Positions 7,809-15,532 of a DNA stretch of 38,211 bases are shown piece by piece; within the stretch, counting starts at the first letter, position 1, and every line of letters begins with the position of its first letter. The position numbers and the translations under genes were made by a program. The notes under the pieces were generated by a model, which was not told where the DNA came from, searched no databases, and saw nothing but the letters and a program-made list of their open reading frames with translations. Source of the DNA: Streptomyces adustus (GTDB taxonomy: Bacteria; Actinomycetota; Actinomycetes; Streptomycetales; Streptomycetaceae); contig NZ_VJZD01000073.1 of assembly GCF_009377175.1 (NCBI RefSeq), positions 1 through 38,211 of the forward strand. The letters are read 5' to 3'.

Positions 7809-8372
7809 GTGAATCACGAGCATGCCTTCGTCTGCGGCAACGCGGCCCTCGACTTCGCCGCGACGCTGCGCGCACGGCGTACGGTGCGATTCGAGATGTT
7901 CGCGACTCCGGACCGGCTGGACGCTTGGTTCGTGGAGTGCGGACTCGTCGACGCCATCACGCCCAGCGACGAAGCCGGCGTCGAGCGAGCCAAGACCCTG
8001 CGGGAGGCGATCTACGAGCTCGTCATGGCCCGCTGCTGGGGGGAGGAGTACGACGACGAGGCGCTGGACGTCCTGAACGCCGCCGCACGCAGGCTCCCGG
8101 CGACACCGCAGCTCACGCGGACCGGGCGCTGGACCGAGGCGACCACGGACCAGGCGCTGTCCACCGTCGCCCGGCTCGCCGTCGACGTGCTCAGCGGTCC
8201 AGAGGTGCCGCTGTTGAAGGAGTGCGGCAACCCCGAGTGCACACGTGTCTACGTGGACCGCTCACGAGGCACACGGCGTCGGTGGTGCGGCATGGACTCC
8301 TGCGGCAACAAGTTCAAGGCCGCCGCCTATCGCGCCCGGAAGCAGAGCGCTCCCCAGACGGCCGCTTCCTGA
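7809..8372 (+). CDS. CGNR zinc-finger (ABATE-domain) regulator
   Basis: This 187-residue protein has the two-part structure of CGNR proteins. The N-terminal ABATE-like helical domain covers about residues 1-130 (FVCGNAALDFAATL near the start, KTLREAIYELVMA in the middle). The C-terminal treble-clef-like zinc finger is at about 140-180, with CX4C pairs in ECGNPEC and WCGMDSCGNK and the basic YVDRSRGTRRRW between them. Here the motif reads CGNK rather than CGNR. These proteins are thought to be stress-linked transcription regulators binding DNA through the finger. The GTG at 7809 has no Shine-Dalgarno; a CAGAAT hexamer six bases upstream would fit leaderless expression. A hairpin at 8398-8420 follows. 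Confidence 0.8.
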   Translation: MNHEHAFVCGNAALDFAATLRARRTVRFEMFATPDRLDAWFVECGLVDAITPSDEAGVERAKTLREAIYELVMARCWGEEYDDEALDVLNAAARRLPATPQLTRTGRWTEATTDQALSTVARLAVDVLSGPEVPLLKECGNPECTRVYVDRSRGTRRRWCGMDSCGNKFKAAAYRARKQSAPQTAAS

Positions 8373-8397
8373 GCGGAGCCACCGCCCGGGACTTCAA

Positions 8398-8420
8398 GAG
8401 CGGGCGGTGACCCGCCGCTC
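8398..8420 (+). terminator. GC-rich hairpin downstream of the CGNR gene
   Basis: GAGCGG ... CCGCTC arms with an inner GG/CC pair and a TGA loop lie 26 bases after the stop codon and are followed by TCTC. The stem has a two-base internal mismatch. Confidence 0.45.
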
Positions 8421-8514
8421 TCTCACGGGCGGCGGGACACCGGCGGACCTGTCGGAGTCACGGGCCGCCGCCTCCGACACTCCGACCAGTCCCCTCACAT
8501 GACGTCAGCGGTGT

Positions 8515-8716
8515 CTGCTCGGACAGGTCAAGGAAGAACCCGTGCCGGAACGGTCCGAGCAACCGTCCCACGCCACCGCTTCTTCTCCTTCACCGAAAGG
8601 GTCGCGGTCCGCGTCCGCGCGCACGGCTCGCCTCACGGCCAAGGACTCGGCGAAGTCCGACGTGCAGGGGAAGTCGCGTCGGCCTCTGCTCGGAGACATG
8701 GTGTCGGCCCTGCCGG
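8515..8716 (+). pseudogene. Decayed copy of the coiled-coil / winged-helix gene
   Basis: A frame without a usable start reads a Ser/Thr/Arg linker and then QGKSRRPLLGDM, a near-exact match to GKSRRPLLGDVLMDLLG of the intact protein at 2047-2646. After ...ALPADHAEP the similarity ends and the domain's recognition helix and wing are gone. Like the intact copy, it lies a few hundred bases upstream of a nearly identical MarR gene. This supports an ancient duplication of a winged-helix/MarR unit followed by decay of one member. Confidence 0.55.
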
Positions 8717-9055
8717 CCGACCACGCGGAACCGCATCGGACGCCCAGGGGCTTCGGCTTCCGTGACCCGCCCGGCCGATGTGCCACGTCCGGACAGGACG
8801 CCCGGACGGAGGACATTTCGGCTGGGCCCCTCCCGGTCCGGACGCTTCCCTCTCTGATACGTATTCACTCACCAAGACACCTATGCATGTTCTGGTCTCT
8901 CCCGCGGCGATGCGGTCGGCCGGAGGCGAACATGTGGCCGACCGGTCGCCCGGCTCCGGATATCTCCTCACGAATGAGCTCCGACCGTCGGCTCTTTCCG
9001 AGGTAGGGCCGAAGAAGGACCGTACGACCGTCGTTTTCGGCAGCGGGACGCCACT

Positions 9056-9071
9056 TACACTGTGCCGCATG
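9056..9071 (+). promoter_or_regulatory. -10 element and leaderless start of MarR regulator 2
   Basis: TACACT at 9056-9061 lies seven bases before the ATG at 9069, within the string TTACACTGTG that also precedes the paralogue at 2926. There is no Shine-Dalgarno sequence. Confidence 0.5.
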
Positions 9072-9524
9072 GCAGACGTGAAGCATATCCAGCCCCTCAA
9101 GCCCGACGAGGAGGCCTTCCTGCGGGCGCTGGGCAGAGTGATGACGCTCTTGCCTCGAGTCGTGGACGCGGACATGCTGGAAGAGCATTCGATTTCCACT
9201 GTTGAGTACATGGTGCTGGTACACCTCTCCGAGGTCCCGTACAACCAGATGCGAATGAGTGAGCTCGCAAATATGTGTGGGATGTCGCTGAGCGGCATGA
9301 CTCGCGTGGTCAACCGGCTCGAGTCCCAGTCACTGGTGCTGCGGGAGAAGGACCCCGACGACCGCCGGGCGTGGCTGGCCGTCCTCACCAGCGCCGGTTG
9401 GACCCAGCTGAAGCAGGCTTGGCCGACCAACCTCGCGAGTGTGCGGCGCCATATCTTCTCGCACCTGGAGGGCTGCGACATCGCCGCGGCCGCGAAGGTG
9501 CTGGAGCGCATAGCGCCCTGCTGA
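9069..9524 (+). CDS. MarR-family transcriptional regulator (paralogue 2)
   Basis: This 151-residue MarR protein is about 80% identical by eye to the one at 2926-3381. The winged helix is at residues 60-105 (MRMSELANMCGMSLSGMTRV, VNRLESQSLVLREKDPDDRR). Differences cluster at both ends and in the wing, where ALDD becomes DPDD. The start is the ATG directly after the shared TACACTGTG element. It is convergent with a glycosyltransferase gene 160 bases away, unlike copy 1, which faces a broken SnoaL-like gene. The two copies may bind the same operator, so redundancy or divergence of ligand response are both possible. The target is not shown by the sequence. Confidence 0.88.
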   Translation: MADVKHIQPLKPDEEAFLRALGRVMTLLPRVVDADMLEEHSISTVEYMVLVHLSEVPYNQMRMSELANMCGMSLSGMTRVVNRLESQSLVLREKDPDDRRAWLAVLTSAGWTQLKQAWPTNLASVRRHIFSHLEGCDIAAAAKVLERIAPC

Positions 9525-9683
9525 CGCCGTGTGGTCCCCGCCTCGGGTCGCCGCAGGACGCGCTCCTGCGATCTTTTGCACGGGGACGCACTCGCGGGGC
9601 GCGCGCAGCCGTCGGGTCGGGTCACGGCTCCGGCGAAGCCGCGCCGACCGGACGACGTACCCCTGCGCCCGGCGCACCCGTCG

Positions 9684-10838
9684 TCACCCGTCGGCTGCCG
9701 TCACCGCCGTGACGAGCCACTCGGCGACCTGTACCGCCGTCGGCATCGCGGCCGCCTCCTCGCGGAGGCGCGACGCCGCAGCGGTGAACCGCGCGTCGGA
9801 CAACAGGGCGCCGAGCCCGGCGGCGATCGTCGCGGGATCCCGCTCTCCGGCAGGCAGCACGATGGCCGCACCGGCCGCCGCCAGGCGCTCCGTCCACCGC
9901 AGCTGCGCGGGCGATTCGGGCACCACGACGGCGGGGACACCGCGTGCCGCGGCGGCGAAGGTGATGTCAGGACCTCCGTGGTGGAGCACCGCGGTGACGT
10001 CCTCCAGTGCTTCGGCGATCGCGGTGCCTGGCACGAGTCGTATCTCCTCCCCCTCCCCTTCGAGGACATCGACCCGTCTGCCCTTCGCGGCCACCAGCAG
10101 GTCGACGTCGAGCGCACTCAACGCCTTGAGCACGGGGCCGAGCTCCAGTGACGTCACCGCCTCGGCGCCGAAGCCGACCAGCACCTTCGGTCGGCCCGTG
10201 CCCGAAACTCGGCGCGCTCGTGGCTGTGGCACCGGTCCCCGGCAGGGATCCGCGCGCATGGCCATATGGTGAGGGGACGACGACGGCCCCTCCTCGTGCC
10301 GCAGGCTCGGCGGGGACAGGTGGAGCAGCCAGCGGCCGGACGGCGTCCGCGCGGGGGGCTGGAGTCCGCGGTCGAGGTAACGCGAACGCACCGTTGCCGT
10401 GAGCGCGTCGAGTTCCTCCGGCTCCGGCGCAGGACCGGTGACCGCCACGGCGCACGGCACCTCGTGTGCGCTCGCGACCAGTGGCCCGACCAGGTCACAG
10501 TGCTCGGAGACGATCAGATCGGGCGCCCACGGCCCGGCCCGGTCCACGGCCTCGTCCGCCATGAGGTCCACCCGTGCGCCGGCGAAGTACTCCGCCATGA
10601 CGTCCGTCGCCGGGCTGAACAGGATGTCCACACCGATACGGCGAGCGACTTCGGCCGTCACCTCGTGAGTGGTGGGGCCGAAGAGCATCAGCTCGAAGCT
10701 GTCCGACTCCAGCCGGGGCGCCGCTTCCACGGCCGTTGCGAAGGCTACGGTGTGCCCGCTCTCGCGCAACGCTCGGGCGAGCGGCAGCAGGGGAGTGAGG
10801 CGTTCGGGGAGCGGGTTGCTGAAGAAGAGGATGCGCAC
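9684..10838 (-). CDS. Family 1 (MGT-like) glycosyltransferase
   Basis: This 384-residue GT-B glycosyltransferase is of the macrolide / natural-product type, moving a sugar from a nucleotide donor to a small molecule. It opens with RILFFSNPLPERLTPLLPLA, the usual N-terminal strand and acceptor-side helix. The donor-site signature near residues 290-330 reads HHGGPDITFAAAARGVPAVV, VPESPAQLRWTERLAAAGAA. It ends with the helices LLSDARF and AVQVAEWLV. GTG 10838 is chosen because AGGAAAG lies seven bases upstream; the frame stays open upstream without a better site. A TTGACG-N17-GTACGT promoter with an operator-like palindrome (10962-10979) lies about 110 bases upstream. Such enzymes can inactivate antibiotics or phenols; the acceptor is unknown. 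Confidence 0.85.
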   Translation of the reverse strand: MRILFFSNPLPERLTPLLPLARALRESGHTVAFATAVEAAPRLESDSFELMLFGPTTHEVTAEVARRIGVDILFSPATDVMAEYFAGARVDLMADEAVDRAGPWAPDLIVSEHCDLVGPLVASAHEVPCAVAVTGPAPEPEELDALTATVRSRYLDRGLQPPARTPSGRWLLHLSPPSLRHEEGPSSSPHHMAMRADPCRGPVPQPRARRVSGTGRPKVLVGFGAEAVTSLELGPVLKALSALDVDLLVAAKGRRVDVLEGEGEEIRLVPGTAIAEALEDVTAVLHHGGPDITFAAAARGVPAVVVPESPAQLRWTERLAAAGAAIVLPAGERDPATIAAGLGALLSDARFTAAASRLREEAAAMPTAVQVAEWLVTAVTAADG

Positions 10839-10947
10839 GGCGGGGCTTTCCTGACTCGACGTCGCCAGAAGCCGCTCTGGCGGATTGCCGCCCATGACAG
10901 ACGTCACGACATACCGCGCTGTATGCCGATGAGGCGGCGACATCTGA

Positions 10948-10979
10948 ACGTACCCATTCTTTACTTGCTCCGTCAAACA
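10948..10979 (-). promoter_or_regulatory. Glycosyltransferase promoter with MarR-type operator (site A)
   Basis: On the minus strand TTGACG (10976-10971) and GTACGT (10953-10948) are separated by 17 bases. The -35 hexamer lies inside the palindrome TACTTGC-TCCG-TCAAACA (10962-10979, plus strand). A repressor bound there would cover the -35 region. Confidence 0.55.
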
Positions 10980-11191
10980 TCTTGTTTGGGTGAGCAAGAG
11001 CAGGGTCCATGCGGACCTTTCACGGAACTCGCCGTGGCGGTCGGTTGCGGCGCACCGGGGACGGCGGCCGGGCAGGGGCCCACCGGCGCGCCGGCGAGCA
11101 CGTGCGACCGGTGGACTCCCGCGGCGCTGCCCGCCGTCGGCCGGAAGCCACCCGGTCGCGCCCGTGCGGCGGTTTCCCGCCACGGGCTTCG

Positions 11192-11214
11192 CGGCCCGCC
11201 GGGGGGGCGGGCCG
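11192..11214 (-). terminator. Terminator-like hairpin after the FMN reductase gene
   Basis: CGGCCCGCC and GGCGGGCCG form a perfect 9-bp stem with a five-G loop, starting 15 bases beyond the stop codon of the minus-strand FMN reductase gene. There is no U-tract, as is common in streptomycetes. Confidence 0.5.
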
Positions 11215-11228
11215 TCGATGTGCGTTCG

Positions 11229-11789
11229 TTACGCGGCACGCAGCGGAGCGAGCGCCTTGCTCCAGGCCAGGACCTGGTCCAGGGTGGTGTTCAGGGCCTC
11301 GACCTGGAAGTCGCCGGGCTTGAACACGCTGAAGTTCTCGAAGTCATGGAACAGCGAGAGCGACACCTGCGAACGCACGTCCGCCATCTGCAGCTCACCC
11401 GCGATCAGGCGCAGGTGCTCGACGGCTCGGGCGCCGCCCAGGCCGCCGTAGCCGACGAACGCGACGGCCTTGTTGTTCCACTCCGCGTACAGGTAGTCGA
11501 TGGCGTTCTTCAGGGCGCCGGACGTGGAGTGGTTGTACTCGGGCGTCACCATGACGAAGCCGTCGAACGAGGCGATCTTGCTCGCCCACTCCTGCGTGTG
11601 CGGCTGGGAGTACTGGCCGAGCGAGGGCGGGAGCACCTCGTCGAGGTGGGGGAGCTTGTAGTCGAGGAGGTCGACCAGCTCGAACTCCGCGTCGGTCCGC
11701 TTCGAGGCGACATCGTGCACCCAGCGGGCGACAGCCTCTCCGTTGCGGCCGGGGCGGGTGCTGCCGAGGATGATTCCGATCTTGGTCAC
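11229..11789 (-). CDS. NADPH-dependent FMN reductase / quinone reductase
   Basis: This 186-residue flavodoxin-like protein belongs to the NADPH-dependent FMN reductase family. The FMN phosphate loop is GSTRPGRNGEAVARWV at residues 9-24, and the second flavin-contacting segment is VTPEYNHSTSGALKNAIDYL around 80-99. GYGGLGGARAVEHLR near 115 is the third. Members reduce free flavin, quinones, azo dyes or chromate with NAD(P)H. GTG 11789 is chosen because GAAGGG lies a few bases upstream. It is divergent from MarR regulator 3, with two copies of the same palindromic operator between them, so MarR control in response to quinone or oxidant stress is a reasonable inference. A hairpin terminator follows. 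Confidence 0.88.
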   Translation of the reverse strand: MTKIGIILGSTRPGRNGEAVARWVHDVASKRTDAEFELVDLLDYKLPHLDEVLPPSLGQYSQPHTQEWASKIASFDGFVMVTPEYNHSTSGALKNAIDYLYAEWNNKAVAFVGYGGLGGARAVEHLRLIAGELQMADVRSQVSLSLFHDFENFSVFKPGDFQVEALNTTLDQVLAWSKALAPLRAA

Positions 11790-11860
11790 GCTGAACCCTT
11801 CGTGGAAATGATCCCGTGTCCGTTCCGGGCATGGATATGACCCTGGAAACCGGATCGGGA

Positions 11861-11910
11861 TATACTTGCTTCGGCAAGTAACTTAACACGAGAATTTGCT
11901 TCGTCAAGTA
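11861..11910. promoter_or_regulatory. Double MarR-type operator between FMN reductase and MarR 3 (sites B1, B2)
   Basis: Site B1 (11863-11880) is TACTTGC-TTCG-GCAAGTA, a perfect 7-bp inverted repeat. Site B2 (11893-11910) is AATTTGC-TTCG-TCAAGTA. Their centres are 30 bases apart, about three helix turns. B1 overlaps TATACT (11861-11866), a good -10 for rightward transcription of the MarR gene. B2 contains TTGACG on the minus strand, a possible -35 for the reductase. This is the usual geometry for an autorepressing MarR protein. Confidence 0.65.
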
Positions 11911-12152
11911 GTCACGAGAGTCGATCCACGGGCGGCAGGTCCCGCCTGCGCCTCGCACTCGGCCCGTCGGCCGGCCCACGAGGCTGCCGGGCACGTCCAC
12001 CGAGGGGCGGAAGGGATCACCACCGATGGCCCGGCCGGGCCATCGCACAGGGAAAGGAACGCAGGGCTCGAACCAGAACTGCAGCAGAAGGGGGAGCCGG
12101 GCCGCTCGGTCGGCAGACGTGCTTCCCACCGCACACACGCGAGGTATGCCCC

Positions 12153-12620
12153 ATGACACGCAAGCCCACCCTGCCCCCGGACGCGCTGCGACCGCTCACC
12201 GCCGACGAGGATGCCGTCGTCCGCGCCCTCCCCTCCGTCCTCTACGCCCTGCCGCGCGCCATCGACGCCCAGATGCAACGAGAGCAGCAGTTGTCGAACA
12301 CGGAGTACCTGTCCCTGATGTACCTGTCGGAGGCCCCTGATCGACAGCTGCGCATGCACGAGCTCGCCAGTGCCATCGAGATGTCACTCAGCGGTACGAC
12401 CCGCATCGTGAACCGGCTGGAGAGCGAGGGCTTCATCAAGCGACTGCGGTGCGAGCGGGACGGCCGCAGCTGGCACGCCTCGCTCACCGACGCCGGACTC
12501 GCCCGGCTGGAAGAGGCCTGGCCCACCAACCTGGACGCGATCCGCCGCCACTTCCTCGACCACCTCAAGGAACTGGACCTGAAGAAGCTCGCGGCCGCCT
12601 TGCGCAACGTCGCCACCTGA
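12153..12620 (+). CDS. MarR-family transcriptional regulator (paralogue 3)
   Basis: This 155-residue MarR regulator is more distantly related to the two at 2926 and 9069. The DNA-binding core LRMHELASAIEMSLSGTTRI, VNRLESEGFIKRLRCERDGR is at about residues 69-108, with an LTDAGLARLEEAWPTNLDAI segment shared with the paralogues. ATG 12153 has GAGG about eight bases upstream. It is divergent from the FMN reductase gene, with a double palindromic operator between. It is the best candidate for the protein that reads the TACTTGC-TYCG-TCAAGTA sites here and at the glycosyltransferase, luciferase-like and SnoaL-like promoters. The 5' leader would be about 280 bases if TATACT at 11861 is its -10. A hairpin at 12681-12711 follows. 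Confidence 0.88.
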   Translation: MTRKPTLPPDALRPLTADEDAVVRALPSVLYALPRAIDAQMQREQQLSNTEYLSLMYLSEAPDRQLRMHELASAIEMSLSGTTRIVNRLESEGFIKRLRCERDGRSWHASLTDAGLARLEEAWPTNLDAIRRHFLDHLKELDLKKLAAALRNVAT

Positions 12621-12680
12621 GCGCCGCACGCGGCTACGACCCACTCCCCCGGCGAACGGCCGTCGTGACGGCACGAGGCA

Positions 12681-12711
12681 CGGGTGGCGCCTGCCCCGGC
12701 GGCGCCACCCG
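12681..12711 (+). terminator. Terminator-like hairpin after MarR 3
   Basis: CGGGTGGCGCC and GGCGCCACCCG form an 11-bp perfect stem with a nine-base loop, 61 bases after the stop codon. Confidence 0.5.
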
Positions 12712-13163
12712 GGAGTCACATGTGGCCGTCCAGGCCGCAGCGAGCCGGCAACGCCCGCGGTTCCCTACCCCGGCCCCGCGCCGTTCGAGCAGCTCCTGGG
12801 CGGCGCGTGAACCGGTTCGGCACCGGGCACGGGCGGCACCGGACGCGGGCGGCACCGGGCGCCCGCATGCCGCGTGGAGCCCGTGCGCTGCGCCCCGCCG
12901 GTACCAGCGATCGCCGCACCGGCCGTCGCGAGCCGACGGTCGAGCGGCGGGACGAGGTGCCAGAGTCCACGACCTGCACGGATCGGTCTGCTCGGTGTGG
13001 TCGCAGCGACCGACGGCGCGGCCGATCCGTCCGACCCCGAAATTCACGCGCGAGCAGCGCGCCGGCCGCGGACGACTCCCGCCGACACCCGTGATGCCCA
13101 GCGCGACGAACCACGCACGATGAGCTGGTGCGACCCACCTCACCTCATCCGGCCTCGCATCTA
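12712..13163. other. Intergenic stretch without a recognisable gene
   Basis: Frames in this 450-base stretch are Arg/Pro/Ala-rich and unrelated to any family I know. Only the downstream operator at 13164 stands out. Confidence 0.4.
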
Positions 13164-13184
13164 TTAGACAGATCTGTCTAACAT
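13164..13184 (+). promoter_or_regulatory. TetR operator and -10 of the MFS gene
   Basis: TTAGACAGATCTGTCTAA (13164-13181) is a perfect 18-bp palindrome 40 bases before the MFS start. TAACAT at 13179-13184 overlaps its right arm and could be the -10 element. A degenerate copy lies at the start of the tetR gene (14597-14614), so the downstream TetR protein is the likely ligand-responsive repressor. Confidence 0.65.
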
Positions 13185-13220
13185 GAAGGCGTCCGTTTCG
13201 CCCTATCCGGAAAGTGACCC

Positions 13221-14576
13221 ATGAGCCGCGCATCCACCACGCGTCAGCCCTCCTCTCCGGGCACCTCGGCCAGGCCGTCTCCCGCTCACGCGGCCCAACG
13301 GCACCGAACCCTGAACCTGGGGCCCAAGTCCTCCATCGCCCTGCTGGCATCGATCCTCATATCGCTGCTGGCGTCGTCGAGCGCACCGACCCCCCTCTAC
13401 GCGATCTACCAGCAGCACTGGGGCTTCTCCCCCATCACCGTCACCATCGTCTTCGGCACGTACGCGGTGGCTGTGCTGGTCTCGCTCCTGATCTTCGGCA
13501 GGGTCTCCGACAAGGTGGGCAGACGCCCGGTGCTCCTGATGGCCCTGCTCGTACAGGTGGTGGCCATGGTCGTGTTCATCTCCGCAGGTGACGTGGGCAC
13601 GCTGCTGGTCGGGCGTGTCCTGCAGGGAGTGAGCACCGGGGCGGCCGTCGGGGCGATCGGCGCCGGGATGCTCGACATCGACGCGCGCAAGGGCAGCCTG
13701 CTGAACTCCTTCGCACCCACGATGGGAACCGCGAGTGGCGCCATCGCCTCCGGACTGATCGTGCAGTACCTGCCGGCCCCCACCCATCTCATCTATGCCG
13801 TACTTCTCGGCGTCTTCGTCGTGCAGGCGCTGGCCGTGCTCGCCCTCAACGAGACGGTGACCCGCAAGCCGGGCGCGCTGTCCAGCTTGGTCCCCGAGTT
13901 CAAGCTGCCCAGGTCGGCCCGCGCGTCGGTGGCGATCGCCACGCCCGTGATCTTCGCGGTGTGGGCGCTGGCCGGTCTGTACGGCGCCCTGGGACCTGCC
14001 ATCACCCGGACCCTGGTGCGCTCCGACTCCGTGGTGTGGGGCGGACTGCCCCTGTTCGTCATCTCGAGCTGCGCCGGCCTGGCCGTCCTGCTGGTGCGCA
14101 GCGCCGGAACGCGGACCATGATGCTGATCAGCATCGGCACACTGGTCGTCGGCGTGACGATCACTCTGGTGTCCATCGGCTCGGGCTCCGGCGGTACGGC
14201 CTCCGTGATCGGTTTCTTCGTGGGCGGCGCGATCTCCGGCGTCGGCTTCGGCAGCGGCTTCCAGGGCGGCATCAGGCTGGTCATCCCGCAGGTGCAGCCG
14301 CAGGAGCGGGCCGGAGTCCTCTCCCTCCTGTACGTCGTGTGCTACGTGGGCCTGGGTGTACCGGCCGTGATCGCCGGCGCTCTGATCGTGCACGGTGGCG
14401 GACTGATCCAGACGTCCAGGGAGTACGGCATCGCCGTCATCGTGCTGGCTCTCGCGGCCCTGGCCGGGCTGCTGCTCAGCGGCCGCCGAGTGGAATCGGC
14501 GCAGCGAGTGTCGGTGATCCGCTCGCAGGACTTCATCACCGAGGAAGCGCCTGTGGCCCAGGTCTCAAAGGTGTGA
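13221..14576 (+). CDS. MFS transporter, drug-efflux type
   Basis: This 451-residue integral membrane protein has about twelve predicted hydrophobic segments after a short hydrophilic N-terminus. The motif A loop GRVSDKVGRRPVLL between segments 2 and 3 (about residues 92-105) is the major facilitator signature. GRVLQGVSTGAAVGAIGAGM in segment 4 resembles the proton-coupling region of DHA1/sugar-efflux-type exporters. It would move a small molecule outward using the proton gradient; the substrate is unknown. ATG 13221 has GGAAAG six bases upstream. The palindrome at 13164 and the TetR gene 50 bases downstream make a classic regulator-exporter pair, although here the two genes run in the same direction. 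Confidence 0.85.
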   Translation: MSRASTTRQPSSPGTSARPSPAHAAQRHRTLNLGPKSSIALLASILISLLASSSAPTPLYAIYQQHWGFSPITVTIVFGTYAVAVLVSLLIFGRVSDKVGRRPVLLMALLVQVVAMVVFISAGDVGTLLVGRVLQGVSTGAAVGAIGAGMLDIDARKGSLLNSFAPTMGTASGAIASGLIVQYLPAPTHLIYAVLLGVFVVQALAVLALNETVTRKPGALSSLVPEFKLPRSARASVAIATPVIFAVWALAGLYGALGPAITRTLVRSDSVVWGGLPLFVISSCAGLAVLLVRSAGTRTMMLISIGTLVVGVTITLVSIGSGSGGTASVIGFFVGGAISGVGFGSGFQGGIRLVIPQVQPQERAGVLSLLYVVCYVGLGVPAVIAGALIVHGGGLIQTSREYGIAVIVLALAALAGLLLSGRRVESAQRVSVIRSQDFITEEAPVAQVSKV

Positions 14577-14592
14577 CGGAGCTCTCCGGAGT

Positions 14593-14614
14593 TAGAATGA
14601 ACAGGTCTGTCTGC
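14593..14614 (+). promoter_or_regulatory. tetR promoter with degenerate operator
   Basis: TAGAAT at 14593-14598 is a good -10 element. Immediately after it, TGAACAGGTCTGTCTGC (14598-14614) matches the 18-bp palindrome at 13164 at most positions, with its right arm TCTGTCT intact. A repressor bound here would cover the transcription start. Confidence 0.5.
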
Positions 14615-14626
14615 GAGGGAATGACC

Positions 14627-15223
14627 ATGGCGACCAAGACCACGACCAAGGCGTCGGCACGTGAGCGGCTGCTCGAAGCGGCCAACGAGCTCTTCTACGG
14701 TGAAGGCGTGCAGACCGTCGGTATCGACCGTGTCATCGAACACGCCGGAGTCGCCAAGGCGTCCCTCTACAACACCTTCGGAAGCAAGGAAGGCCTCGTC
14801 TGCGCGTACCTCGACCTGCGGTACGTACGTATGAAGGACCGGATCACCCGGACCCTGACGCGCTATCGCACGCCGCGTGAGCAGCTGCTCGGCGTCTTCG
14901 ACGCGCTGGGCGAGGCGATCACCGACCCCGAGTACAACGGCTGTGCGTTCGTGCGGGCCACCGCCGAGACGGCCGAGGACAGCTCGATCCGCCAGGTCGC
15001 CGACAATTACCGTCTCTGGATGCGTGGCCTGTTCACGGAATTGGCCACGGCGTCCGGATTCGCTGCCCCGGATACGCTGGCCCGTCAGCTCCACCTGCTG
15101 TACGACGGCGCGGGGCAGTCGGCCCGGATGGACCGTGATCCGTCCGCCGCCACGACCGCTCGCGCCGCGGCGGCCATCCTGCTCGACGCGGCGGCACGAG
15201 CGGACAGTACGACGGCTTCGTAG
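14627..15223 (+). CDS. TetR/AcrR-family repressor of the MFS gene
   Basis: This 198-residue TetR regulator has its helix-turn-helix at about residues 10-55 (ARERLLEAANELFYGEGVQT, VGIDRVIEHAGVAKASLYNT, FGSKEGLVCAYL) and an all-helical ligand-binding C-terminus. ATG 14627 is preferred to ATG 14621 because GAGGGA ends directly at the latter but is six bases from the former. It follows the MFS gene by 50 bases and has its own promoter with a TetR-type operator. By analogy with other TetR-exporter pairs it should repress both genes until the exported compound binds. No ligand can be named. Confidence 0.87.
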   Translation: MATKTTTKASARERLLEAANELFYGEGVQTVGIDRVIEHAGVAKASLYNTFGSKEGLVCAYLDLRYVRMKDRITRTLTRYRTPREQLLGVFDALGEAITDPEYNGCAFVRATAETAEDSSIRQVADNYRLWMRGLFTELATASGFAAPDTLARQLHLLYDGAGQSARMDRDPSAATTARAAAAILLDAAARADSTTAS

Positions 15224-15500
15224 GCGCTCGCGGTGTCTCAGAGCTCCGAACGGCTGACGATCACGGCCGGCGCCGTCCTGGAACTCACTCCGTACTTGCC
15301 CCTCGCCGATTTCAGCAGTGCCCCGGCCGTGCTCGGCGACCCTCGACAGCTCGCCCGCTATCTGATGGTTCGTCATGTCTTGGTGGGGCAGTCACACCGG
15401 TCCACGCTCACGGAGTAAGAGCCGGTTACCGCATCCACGGCGGCCGCAGCGTGCCGCACGAGCACACCGCTCGGCGCCCTCCGGAGCCCGCGCCTCCTCA

Positions 15501-15525
15501 CGTGGGCGCGGCAGCCGCGCCCACG
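15501..15525 (-). terminator. Perfect 11-bp hairpin
   Basis: CGTGGGCGCGG-CAG-CCGCGCCCACG lies just beyond the end of the minus-strand pseudogene at 15533 and 280 bases after the tetR gene. It could terminate either. Confidence 0.5.
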
Positions 15526-15532
15526 CCCAGTC

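Noticed and set aside
10839..11183. N-terminal extension of the glycosyltransferase
   Set aside because: The open frame continues upstream, but the GTG at 10838 has an RBS and begins exactly at the family's first strand; the extension spans the promoter.
13203..14393. 396-codon minus-strand frame opposite the MFS gene
   Set aside because: Composition (His/Gln/Asp/Arg-rich) is that of an antisense shadow of a GC-rich membrane protein gene; the MFS frame has clear motifs and an RBS.
15233..15418. GTG-started 61-codon frame (SQSSERLTITAGAVLELTPY...)
   Set aside because: It begins 10 bases after tetR with no RBS and no recognised motif; antisense readings are equally plausible, so it is not listed as a gene.
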